Source of the DNA: Acidobacteria bacterium UBA6911
Lineage (GTDB): Bacteria; Acidobacteriota; UBA6911
NCBI GenBank assembly: GCA_002451015.1
Contig: DKBB01000134.1
Location: 1-6,276, forward strand
Length of the DNA: 6,276 nt
Reading direction: 5' to 3'
Under the pieces are notes generated by a model, which worked only from the letters and a program-made list of their open reading frames with translations, was not told the DNA's origin and made no database searches. Each line of letters starts with the position of its first letter. Within the stretch, counting starts at the first letter, position 1. The position numbers and the translations under genes are program-made. Positions 1 to 6,276 of this stretch are shown one piece after another.

Positions 1-212
1 CACTTGGACGAATCACACCGTACCTTTCCATTTGATCAGAGGTAGGTGTCAATAAATTTATTTTGAAATTACATTTACGATAATCCGACTTTCCGCCCAA
101 GTGGCTGTGAATAGAATATGTGCAACTTCCCAGAACGGAAATTCGCGTGAATTATGCTGATCCGGATAAACATACTACTCCGGGAAAGGAGCTTCAGAGT
201 ATTATAGGCAAA
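1..212. other. A+T-rich leader upstream of the TIGR03435 gene
   Basis: This stretch contains no recognisable gene. It holds a perfect 12-base palindrome, AATAAATTTATT (51-62), and a GATAAT hexamer (79-84) that matches the sigma-70 -10 consensus at five of six positions, but no -35 match lies at the right distance. A strong AAGGAG (186-191) sits too far (21 bases) from ATG 213. The bases from 120 are open in frame with the downstream gene, starting at a GTG. Promoter activity here is inference only. Confidence 0.35.
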
Positions 213-1175
213 ATGGGACGTACACCAATGCGAGCAAAAAAATCTAAATGCAGTCTAGCGACGCTCAGCGCAATGCTTGCCATTTTATTCCATCTTTCGT
301 CACTCAGAGCCCAAGCACAAAGTGAATCCGAACCATCATTCAATACCGCATCTGTTATTCCCGAAAATGGCGGATGCAGAAACCGGATTTCCCAACCTTG
401 CCCTGATGGGACTACTCACGTGACTGTACCCAGCCCGTTTCAACCGGGTGGGCGGTACCAAACTTGCGGTAACTTGGAAAACTTCGTACGAGACGCATTT
501 AACACTGGGAACAGATTAAAGGTTTTCGGCTTGCCAGAATGGGGTAGCAGAGATTTATATGAGATCGATGCAAAAGGGGATGATGATATTGGTGTTGAGC
601 AAATACGTTTGATGTTGAGAGACTTACTGGAAAAGAGGTTTAGACTGAAGTTTCACTATGAAACTCGGATGATCGACGTGTATACGCTCCTGGTCGCAGA
701 GGGCGGTCATAAACTCCAGCCGGCAATGGACGATAGCGGGGCACCTTTGAACGAACTCCCAATAATATCAGTAGAGCCATGCAGTGATAACCTTAGAGCG
801 GGGGCAATGCAATCAATAAGCAATGATAGTAGTGGCCTCAGTGTTCTGGGAGCCAAAGCCGTTGATCTGAACAAATTCGCAGGTTTTATGGTAAATGCGA
901 CGGGATGCACCGTGGTTGATAGAACCGAGATAGAAGGACTGTTTGATATCAAGCTGCGATACGGCCCCTACCGAGGCTATCTTCCTTCCAGCATTTCCTG
1001 CCCTCCATCTCAAGATCTTCCTTCGACAAAGCCCTCTAGTCCTTCCATCTTTAGTGCTCTGAAAGAGTTGGGTTTGGAATTGAAGCTTGCTAAGGTTCCG
1101 CTGGAGCTGCTGATTATCGACGATGCTCGGAAACCAGAATGTACAGACTCGTCTGGCGTGATCCCCTGTCCGTAG
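213..1175 (+). CDS. Secreted TIGR03435 family protein, function unknown
   Basis: This belongs to TIGR03435, a family of unknown function largely confined to Acidobacteriota and usually present in many copies per genome. Sequence seen: a signal peptide with basic start (MRAKK), hydrophobic core and a likely A-Q-A cleavage site near 312-320; the family-opening motif FNTASVIP (from about 339); the hallmark block RDLLEKRFRLKFHYETR followed by VYTLLVAEGGHKLQP (about 617-722); the block with VVDRTEIEGLFDIKLRYGP (about 909-967); and the closing motif SIFSALKELGLELKL with LLIIDDARKPE (about 1044-1139). All family blocks are present in order, so it looks intact. The mature part has eight cysteines, an even number compatible with disulfides in an exported protein. 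Start choice is uncertain: ATG 213 and ATG 228 both precede the signal peptide, neither with a strong ribosome site; an upstream in-frame GTG at 120 would add a polar 31-residue extension and also lacks one. Neighbours give no clue to its role. Family assignment is firm, biochemical function unknown. Confidence 0.9.
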   Translation: MGRTPMRAKKSKCSLATLSAMLAILFHLSSLRAQAQSESEPSFNTASVIPENGGCRNRISQPCPDGTTHVTVPSPFQPGGRYQTCGNLENFVRDAFNTGNRLKVFGLPEWGSRDLYEIDAKGDDDIGVEQIRLMLRDLLEKRFRLKFHYETRMIDVYTLLVAEGGHKLQPAMDDSGAPLNELPIISVEPCSDNLRAGAMQSISNDSSGLSVLGAKAVDLNKFAGFMVNATGCTVVDRTEIEGLFDIKLRYGPYRGYLPSSISCPPSQDLPSTKPSSPSIFSALKELGLELKLAKVPLELLIIDDARKPECTDSSGVIPCP

Positions 1176-1215
1176 CCGGTGGCAGAGATCGAAGAATCAT
1201 CAGTGCCATCCTTAG

Positions 1216-1244
1216 CTTACAAAGTGGTTTATATTGATTATTAT
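1216..1244 (+). promoter_or_regulatory. Candidate sigma-70-type promoter for the AOR gene
   Basis: CTTACA (1216-1221, four of six to the -35 consensus), a 17-base spacer and TATTAT (1239-1244, five of six to the -10 consensus) sit in a locally A+T-rich patch. Transcription would begin near 1251, leaving a leader of about 160 bases before ATG 1413. The match is suggestive only, because acidobacterial promoters are poorly defined and such matches occur by chance in A+T-rich DNA. Confidence 0.3.
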
Positions 1245-1399
1245 AGCGAATTCAGCTGGAGTATTAATGGGCTTGTTTGGGAATCCCGGGGTGATGCCGA
1301 ATCTTCAGCAACCCACATGGGCACAAGCCCTAGGGATTGTAGTGAGCATTTTCAACGTGATATGCGCTCCTATTCAGATTCAGGAGCTATAACTGTATT

Positions 1400-1406
1400 A
1401 AGAGGA
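1400..1406 (+). promoter_or_regulatory. Ribosome binding site of the AOR gene
   Basis: AAGAGGA lies six bases before ATG 1413. It fixes the start, and the resulting protein begins MTGGYTGKILRVNLS, the normal opening of AOR-family N-terminal domains. Confidence 0.75.
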
Positions 1407-1412
1407 ATATAA

Positions 1413-3473
1413 ATGACAGGTGGATATACGGGGAAAATATTAAGAGTAAATTTATCGAAAAAATCCATTGGCACCCTGGATACCGAACGATACATCGAAT
1501 ACGGAGGTGGGCATGGAATAGGCTCAGCCATTTTCTGGGATCTGGTTGCCGATCAGCTGCCCTTTGGTGCCCTCGATGCCAGGAACGTGGTGACGATAAT
1601 GGCGGGGCCATTTTCGGGAATCTTGGTCCCCTCAGCAGCTGGACGCTGCGAAGTACAGGGTCTTGGACCACAAGGATATCCTGTCGAATGGTTTACACGC
1701 AGCAATTTCGGAGGCCGCTTCTCGACACAACTCAAATATGCCGGCTGGGACGGTATCGTCATAGAAGGGGCTTCCGATGAACCCGTCTGGATCAGTATTG
1801 TCAACGATAAGGTAACGATAGAAAGCGCCCGGTCGCTGTGGGGCCTGGATATCATGGAATCCCAGGCGGAGATCTGGAGACGGGTAATGCCCGGTTCAAA
1901 TTTCGGCGAGTGGCTCGAAATGGGAGACCGCTATACAACACAAAAGCCTGCGGTTCTGTGCATCGGCCCGGCAGGTGAGAACATGGCCGGGATTGCCTGT
2001 CTGGTTCACGATGCCGGCAACGGCGCGGGACAGGGTGGATTTGGCGCAGTATTTGGATCGAAAAGACTTAAAGCCATCAGCGTCATCGGTACGGGCAGCG
2101 TTGCAGTAGCCAATCCTAAAGAGTTAATGGATGCCCGCCTATGGTACAGACAATTTCAGTATGATGTGGAAAATCCCAGGATGGAGAAATCTTGGACTGC
2201 ATTTGCCTTCTCGCCCGTCGTCGACAATCCTGCCGATGACAACTTCTGCAACAAGGAGTATCCGTTTGAACCCGCACGCCCACAGGCGTGTACGGGATGC
2301 GCCAAAGCCTGCCGTATGCGATTGGCCGGCGGAATCAGCAACGAATCAAGTTGCGAAGATACTATCTGGACAATGGATATTCAGGGAAGTCGCAAGGATA
2401 AGGAAATTGCGTGTGATCTGGTGCAGTCTTACGGAATCAATGCTTTTCAAATGCGTCCGATGCTGGCTTATCTTAAAGCGCTCCATGAAATGGGAATTCT
2501 GGGCCCGGGGAAAAAGATCGATTGCGACCTCCCTATGGAGCTTTTTGGCCGCGTGGAATTCGTCATGGCTCTGGTGAAAAAAATTGCTCACCGGGAGGGC
2601 ATCGGGGATGTCCTCAGCGGCGGTGTCGCGAAAGCGGCGGAAGCATGGGGCCGGCACAAAGAGGACAATGACAGCGGGCTCCTGACTTTGCCCAACTGGG
2701 GATACTATCAGCATTACGATCCCAGACTTGAGGTGGATTGGAGTTACGGCTCTATCCTAGGAGAAAGAGACATCAACGAACATTCCTTTAATATGCCCCT
2801 CCACCACATGCCGCAATGGACCAAGGTCGCGGGCATGGATGCGGTACTGCCTGCTGAAAAAGCCGTGGAGACAATCTCCGCCAAAGTGGCTCCTTACGAA
2901 GGGGATCCGTTTATGTTCGATTACAGTGAAGGGCCGACGGGCATCTATTCGGACCATAGGGTAAAAACCATTGCATGGCATCGACATTACACAAGGTTCT
3001 GGATACAATCCGCACTTTTTTGCGACTGGGTGTGGCCGCGTTTTTTCACTCCTAACAGTGCTGATAAATCCGGACCGACTCCGGAAGGAGAACCCCGGTT
3101 TTTTAACGCTGTTACTGGCAGGAACCTTAGTTTTACCGACGGCGTTGAAATTGGACGCAAGATATGGAACCTGGATCGGTCAATCTGGGTGCTTCAGGGA
3201 CGCCATCGCGACATGGAAATCTTGAGTGGTTACGTCTATACGGTTCCCACAAAAGAATCCTATTACCTTCCAGTGTACGAGAATGGCACTTGGAGTTATA
3301 GCCCTTGCCTGGGCAGAGTCTTGGACAGGACAAAATTTGAGGAATGGAAAACCAAGTTTTATGAGTTCGAGGGCTGGAACGGCGCAAGTGGTTGGCCTAA
3401 AAGAAGTACCCTTGAAAGCATGGGATTGAGGAAGGTTGCGGATACGCTGCAGAACAAAGGTAAGCTTGGATAA
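1413..3473 (+). CDS. Tungsten-dependent aldehyde:ferredoxin oxidoreductase family protein, BamB-like
   Basis: This is a 686-residue AOR-superfamily enzyme, expected to be cytoplasmic and to hold a tungsten (or molybdenum) bis-pterin centre plus one 4Fe-4S cluster. The family's members oxidise aldehydes with ferredoxin or, as in BamB, reduce the benzoyl-CoA ring. Seen in order: AOR N-terminal domain (residues about 4-215) with GGGHGIGSAIFWD, GPFSGILVPSAAGR, NFGGRF and LKYAGWDGIVIEG; the pterin-binding segment GQGGFGAVFGSKRLKAI (206-222), with Gln207 where most members have Arg; CxxCxxxC at Cys293, Cys296, Cys300 and a distant Cys537, the standard 4Fe-4S ligands; and Cys314 just after the cluster motif, where BamB has its tungsten-ligating cysteine and classical AORs an acidic residue. 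The C-terminus (GWNGASGWPKRSTLESMGL) is typical. Length is close to BamB (about 650) and E. coli YdhV (700), longer than Pyrococcus AOR (605). No signal peptide. No partner subunit genes adjoin it. Superfamily is certain; BamB-like is likely; the substrate cannot be read from sequence. Confidence 0.93.
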   Translation: MTGGYTGKILRVNLSKKSIGTLDTERYIEYGGGHGIGSAIFWDLVADQLPFGALDARNVVTIMAGPFSGILVPSAAGRCEVQGLGPQGYPVEWFTRSNFGGRFSTQLKYAGWDGIVIEGASDEPVWISIVNDKVTIESARSLWGLDIMESQAEIWRRVMPGSNFGEWLEMGDRYTTQKPAVLCIGPAGENMAGIACLVHDAGNGAGQGGFGAVFGSKRLKAISVIGTGSVAVANPKELMDARLWYRQFQYDVENPRMEKSWTAFAFSPVVDNPADDNFCNKEYPFEPARPQACTGCAKACRMRLAGGISNESSCEDTIWTMDIQGSRKDKEIACDLVQSYGINAFQMRPMLAYLKALHEMGILGPGKKIDCDLPMELFGRVEFVMALVKKIAHREGIGDVLSGGVAKAAEAWGRHKEDNDSGLLTLPNWGYYQHYDPRLEVDWSYGSILGERDINEHSFNMPLHHMPQWTKVAGMDAVLPAEKAVETISAKVAPYEGDPFMFDYSEGPTGIYSDHRVKTIAWHRHYTRFWIQSALFCDWVWPRFFTPNSADKSGPTPEGEPRFFNAVTGRNLSFTDGVEIGRKIWNLDRSIWVLQGRHRDMEILSGYVYTVPTKESYYLPVYENGTWSYSPCLGRVLDRTKFEEWKTKFYEFEGWNGASGWPKRSTLESMGLRKVADTLQNKGKLG

Positions 3474-3808
3474 GGGCACCGGCAGGAGTATTTCTATCGA
3501 TTAACAGACAGGCTATTTTTTGCCAGGCGGTGGATTTGCATAATGATAAGAATCCTATTGCCGCCAACCCGGTATTTTAGTTAGAAGAGATCTCCAAATC
3601 CTGAATTACAGCGATGGAATTGGGTGTGTTAGGGTGGCCGTAGGCAAAGTCAACCGGTACCTTTTCCTCAGGATGCCTGCTTAAGAGTAAGTGCCTATAC
3701 TTCCATTAGCCATTTGCTTGAGCCATTGGACAGAATTTTCTTTTCTCCCGGGTCCAATGCCGATAGAAAGATTAATGTCACAACTTAAATATCAAGAGGA
3801 TGTTGAAC

Positions 3809-3952
3809 ATGATATTCCGCAGCGTCAAATGGGATCTCAGTATCAAGTTGGTCCGAGTACAGCTCTTCATGGCGGTGAACAGCCCGGAACCGCGCGTTCG
3901 AATTTTCCATGGTTGGCGCCGCGAGGAAGTTACAAATGGAACTACGGCGTAG
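3809..3952 (+). CDS. Possible 47-residue small protein, unrecognised
   Basis: ATG 3809 is preceded, eight bases upstream, by AAGAGGA (3794-3800), essentially the same ribosome site as the AOR gene uses. The 47-residue product (starting MIFRSVKWDLSIK, ending in a TAG at 3950) is basic, has no clear membrane helix or signal peptide and matches no family I recognise. It overlaps, in another frame, a 107-codon frame starting at GTG 3691 that has poorer start signals. The ribosome site is the only positive evidence, and a random match in 811 bases is quite possible. Confidence 0.15.
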   Translation: MIFRSVKWDLSIKLVRVQLFMAVNSPEPRVRIFHGWRREEVTNGTTA

Positions 3953-4270
3953 TTGTGTTTGGTTGTGCAATGAATCAGTTCCGTTTGATGGAACGGGTCT
4001 ACACTTCGATGTAACCGGGTTGGGCTGGAAATTCGTAACAGATGGAAGCCTTTATTTATCTAGACCGGCTGTCCGCTGATAATTGGATCTGTGCGTGGAT
4101 TCCCTGATTTCCATCTAAACCTGTTTCAACTGTGTTAAAATTCCGTCCAGAAATGCAAGATCAGTTTACGTATGACAGGATTATCAGAAACAGCAATGGA
4201 TCTGATGGAGTAATGATTCCCCGAAACCGGGCTTATTCCCAAGCCTTTCTAGCAATATCATAATACGTAC

Positions 4271-4276
4271 AAGGAG
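4271..4276 (+). promoter_or_regulatory. Ribosome binding site of the 4285 gene
   Basis: AAGGAG lies eight bases before ATG 4285. Together with the signal peptide that begins at that ATG, it settles the start. Confidence 0.8.
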
Positions 4277-4284
4277 AATCTGCG

Positions 4285-6180
4285 ATGGCGCATAAAGGAT
4301 GGCTTGCTTTGGCTGCAATGCTGCTATTGGTATGTTGCGCATCAATAGCTGTTTCCCAGCAGCAGACGGATACACAGGTTTTTACAGGCCAATACAATGA
4401 GCTTATGGATCAGCAGAAACGTTTGGTGGATGACTGGTTCCGGCGTTTCAGTGAGACGATCGAAAAGCATGTGGATGCCGAGGAAGGGTACAACAACCTG
4501 CCCCTTTCGGTGAAGACTACATTTAATGCCGTTACTCATGCTCTGTTGCGTACGCCCATGACGGATGCATCGGGCGCGTCGCTTGGTGAATCGGCAATCA
4601 CAATTATCGACAAGATCGACAGCGTTGCAGGCAAGATACCCGGAGCGGGAGGAGATGAGCAGTTCAGAATTTATATTCAACTCAAGCCCGGAATGCTCAA
4701 GCTACTTGACAAGAGCCAAGAGTTCAAGCGTAGGGCTGACAATACCATCTACCATAAGGGCTACCCCGTCTGCTACAGGAGCACAGGGGGGACGCCATCG
4801 ATACAAGTTTCTATGACACGCGACGGGAGCCGAGCGGATATCGATGTCGATTATCGTTCCAGCAAGTTCCCCGTGTTTCTGATCAATGGCCACTTGAGTT
4901 CGTCGAATTCAGATGTGGAGGCGGGAGATAACGACGTCCGGCACAATAGTCAGTGGTCTGGCTTGCGGAACTGGTGGCAGAATCTCCTTGGTTTGCCGTA
5001 TATCGAAGACGTTGGGAATGTCGACAGCGACGATGAGGGTATGGTAATCCCACGTAACCCGGCAGTAAAAGCGAAAGCCAAACCGGAAGAGGCTGTGTAT
5101 GACTTTCTGAACAGCTGGCTGGTAGAGCAGAATCCGAATCAATCGATAGCCTATTTTGCTGAGCAGGCGTATGCCTGCATAGAAGTGGAACGCGGCCATA
5201 AGATTGATCGAGGGATGGCTAAATATATGATGCTGACTGGATTCCAGGATATCAACAAGCAAATCGGTACGATATCCGATCTTTCAGAAGCGGTGCGGGG
5301 TGTGCGTTATGGGGGCGGGTCCAGAGGGAAGGTGATTCAGCAACCCTATCATGCGCAATTTGTGCTCTATAACATTCGTGAAGACCTCGCGACACAGTTC
5401 GATTGCACTGCCAAACTGGACCCGGGATCGGCATCTGCCAAAGCGGCGCGTTCCAAAGATTTTGGAAAATATTTCGCTGCCTTCTTCCGCCTTAAGACCG
5501 GCGAGGAGACGGGTGAAAATATTGTTACGGTTTGGACAAAACAGGGAGGCTACTGGAAACTTGTATCCTACGACGTAGCGCCCAGTATTGAGGAGTACAG
5601 GGTTCCGGATCTGGCTGCGAAACCCGAGGTTCCCAAGCTGGTTACCGTTGAGGGAGATAAGAAATTGATCCAGGCAGGCAGAGACTTTCTGGAGAAATGG
5701 TTTGTGAAGGGACAACCGGACCAGGCGTTTTCCTATCTTTCGCCTCAATGCTACTCCTGTGTGAATCTCTATCGCGATGAAGACACGCCGGCCCCCGGGA
5801 CTTCGGAAGAAGCCGCACGTTTGATCCGACAAGGCATGGATAGAATGGCTGTGATTTTGGGGGACACTAAAAAACTGAAAGACGTAATCTCAGCCCCGCA
5901 GCCCAGCAATCAAGACATACGAATTGTGAAACATTCCCGTTCCAAGGAGTTTGTCATCGCTTCCATTCCAAATTCGATGGCTGAGGCAGCAGACTGCAGT
6001 AGGATGGAACGAGGCGAAGACCTGTCTTTCGATGAAGATCAGGAAAAGGTTTATGGAGATTATTACGCCATTGGCTTCCAGATGGAGGCTACAGTAGAGG
6101 ATGCTGGTGTGCTCTGGACTGTCTGGCACAAAGAAAAGGGCGAATGGAAAGTAGTTTCCTATCATATTCTGACACCCTAG
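4285..6180 (+). CDS. Exported protein with tandemly duplicated C-terminal domain, function unknown
   Basis: I do not recognise a named family. The 631-residue product starts with a Sec signal peptide (MAHKGWLALAAMLLLVCCA), probably cut after A-V-S at residue 24. Cys17 and Cys18 do not make a standard lipobox, though a lipoprotein is not excluded. Residues about 30-165 look mostly helical and polar. Residues about 173-235 form a block rich in polar and aromatic residues, with RADIDVDYRSSKFP, NGHLSSSNSD and SGLRNWWQ. A linker rich in Lys, Ala and Pro (about 258-268) leads into two copies of one domain, residues 268-433 and 462-631. Each copy opens with DFL-x2-W-x-V-x3-P-x-Q and closes with VW-x-K-x2-G-x-WK-x-VSY, a pattern that recalls small alpha+beta NTF2/SnoaL-like or DUF4878-type domains (inference). 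Mature cysteines are Cys163, 298, 374, 489, 492 and 571, an even set with one Y-x-C and one D-C in each repeat, suggesting disulfides outside the cytoplasm. No enzyme motif is evident. It appears to be a single-gene unit. Confidence 0.85.
   Translation: MAHKGWLALAAMLLLVCCASIAVSQQQTDTQVFTGQYNELMDQQKRLVDDWFRRFSETIEKHVDAEEGYNNLPLSVKTTFNAVTHALLRTPMTDASGASLGESAITIIDKIDSVAGKIPGAGGDEQFRIYIQLKPGMLKLLDKSQEFKRRADNTIYHKGYPVCYRSTGGTPSIQVSMTRDGSRADIDVDYRSSKFPVFLINGHLSSSNSDVEAGDNDVRHNSQWSGLRNWWQNLLGLPYIEDVGNVDSDDEGMVIPRNPAVKAKAKPEEAVYDFLNSWLVEQNPNQSIAYFAEQAYACIEVERGHKIDRGMAKYMMLTGFQDINKQIGTISDLSEAVRGVRYGGGSRGKVIQQPYHAQFVLYNIREDLATQFDCTAKLDPGSASAKAARSKDFGKYFAAFFRLKTGEETGENIVTVWTKQGGYWKLVSYDVAPSIEEYRVPDLAAKPEVPKLVTVEGDKKLIQAGRDFLEKWFVKGQPDQAFSYLSPQCYSCVNLYRDEDTPAPGTSEEAARLIRQGMDRMAVILGDTKKLKDVISAPQPSNQDIRIVKHSRSKEFVIASIPNSMAEAADCSRMERGEDLSFDEDQEKVYGDYYAIGFQMEATVEDAGVLWTVWHKEKGEWKVVSYHILTP
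5086..5583 (+). repeat. Internal domain repeat, copy 1 (protein residues 268-433)
   Basis: First copy of the duplicated domain in the 4285 gene. Residues 273-298 align without a gap to 467-492 with 11 of 26 identical: D, F, L, W, V, P, Q, Y, Q, Y and C. The end of the copy, VWTKQGGYWKLVSY (416-429), matches 9 of 14 positions of the second copy. The midsection between the two anchors has diverged strongly. Confidence 0.8.
5668..6177 (+). repeat. Internal domain repeat, copy 2 (protein residues 462-631)
   Basis: Second copy of the domain, running to the end of the protein (closing motif VWHKEKGEWKVVSY at 613-626). It keeps the Y-x-C (Cys492) and D-C (Cys571) of copy 1 and adds Cys489. The DNA of the two copies is not closely similar, so the duplication is old rather than a recent tandem event. 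Confidence 0.8.
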
Positions 6181-6237
6181 CAGCCCGTGGCATGTTGTAC
6201 TCTAATTGTAATATCATGCTGGCAAAAATAGGCTTTG

Positions 6238-6276
6238 ATGACTGTCACCGAAATTGGTGCCGAAGGAGGGGGTCGA
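6238..6276 (+). other. Possible 5' end of a following gene, cut by the window edge
   Basis: ATG 6238 opens a frame that stays open for all 13 codons to the window edge (MTVTEIGAEGGGR), with only a weak AGG upstream. Alternatively, the strong AAGGAGG at 6263-6269 is a ribosome site for a gene starting just beyond 6276. Either reading suggests that a further + strand gene follows about 60-100 bases after the 4285 gene. Thirteen codons are too few to decide. Confidence 0.25.

Larger units (their letters stand above)
1176..1412. other. Intergenic region before the AOR gene
   Basis: This 237-base gap separates the TIGR03435 stop from the AOR start. A 7-pair stem with one G-T wobble (1178-1184 with 1204-1210) lies just after the upstream stop, but no T tract follows, so it is at best a weak transcript end. 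The whole gap is open in one frame from GTG 1179 to TAA 1410, giving a 77-residue product that ends directly before the AOR ATG. That product resembles nothing I know and its GTG has no ribosome site, so I do not call it a gene. A candidate promoter and the AOR ribosome site are listed separately. Confidence 0.5.
3474..4284. other. 811-base region without a convincing gene
   Basis: All frames are broken by frequent stops or give short products without recognisable domains. An imperfect stem just after the AOR stop (CACC and GGCA at 3477-3484, TGCC at 3521-3524, GGTG at 3529-3532, with a four-base bulge) overlaps a six-T run at 3516-3521, but the T run precedes rather than follows the closing arm, so it is not a standard terminator. 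A 107-codon frame from GTG 3691 to 4014 and a 47-codon frame at 3809-3952 are the longest possibilities on this strand. I could not identify a decayed gene. The last part must hold the promoter and leader of the 4285 gene; I found no -35/-10 pair at a sensible distance. Confidence 0.5.

Noticed and set aside
1..103. Inverted repeat: 1-10 pairs with 94-103 at nine of ten positions, around an A+T-rich spacer
   Set aside because: A ten-base, one-mismatch match within about 100 bases has a sizeable chance probability, and there is no transposase or target duplication. It touches the window edge, so an extension to the left cannot be excluded.
118..150. ATG 118 as a start for the first gene
   Set aside because: It is in another frame and meets a stop after ten codons.
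2131..2577. 148-codon + strand frame inside the AOR gene
   Set aside because: It is an out-of-frame reading of conserved AOR sequence, including the cluster-binding region.
3477..3532. Stem plus T run after the AOR gene as a terminator
   Set aside because: The T run (3516-3521) lies before the closing arm of an imperfect, bulged stem rather than after it.
3890..3915. GTTCGAATT motif resembling a tRNA T loop
   Set aside because: The flanking bases do not pair into a T stem and no acceptor, D or anticodon stems are present.
3691..4014. 107-codon + strand frame from a GTG
   Set aside because: Weak start signals, no recognisable domain, and an amino-acid makeup like translated non-coding DNA. 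It also overlaps the competing small frame at 3809-3952.
3564..4023. Ten-base inverted repeat, CCAACCCGGT (3564-3573) and ACCGGGTTGG (4014-4023), framing most of the 811-base gap
   Set aside because: Roughly one such match in three gaps of this size is expected by chance; it does not extend beyond ten bases, and nothing between looks like an insertion sequence.
5284..5832. 182-codon open frame on the - strand inside the duplicated-domain gene
   Set aside because: It is antisense to a well-supported gene with signal peptide and internal repeats, has no recognisable domain, and is a composition shadow.
6189..6226. Stem-loop (GCATG at 6190-6194 with CATGC at 6215-6219) as terminator of the last gene
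   Set aside because: The stem is short, the loop is 20 bases, and it is followed by an A run rather than a T run.

Overview
The window carries three well-supported genes, all on the + strand, separated by non-coding DNA. The best taxonomic clue is the first gene, a member of the TIGR03435 family. That family is found almost only in Acidobacteriota, where it is heavily multiplied (Solibacter-type genomes). I therefore infer an acidobacterium. Base composition looks near 50% GC by eye, somewhat low for the cultured members, so an uncultured lineage or metagenome contig is plausible.

Layout: 1-212 is a leader rich in A+T. The gene at 213-1175 encodes a secreted TIGR03435 protein of unknown function. 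The gap 1176-1412 holds a candidate promoter and ends in a good ribosome binding site. The gene at 1413-3473 encodes a complete aldehyde:ferredoxin oxidoreductase (AOR) superfamily enzyme with a tungsten-bis-pterin and 4Fe-4S layout. It has a cysteine where the tungsten ligand lies in BamB, the class II benzoyl-CoA reductase subunit. The gap 3474-4284 (811 bases) has no convincing gene. The gene at 4285-6180 encodes a large exported protein of unknown function whose C-terminal half is a clear tandem duplication of one domain. The last 96 bases may lead into another gene.

I see no evidence that the three genes form an operon: the gaps are long, and two products are exported while the AOR enzyme is cytoplasmic. 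No electron-transfer partner, MoaD-like protein, tungstate transporter or pterin-cofactor gene accompanies the AOR gene here. No mobile element, CRISPR array, tRNA or rRNA was seen. The most interesting points are the BamB-like but apparently solitary tungstoenzyme and the uncharacterised duplicated-domain exported protein.
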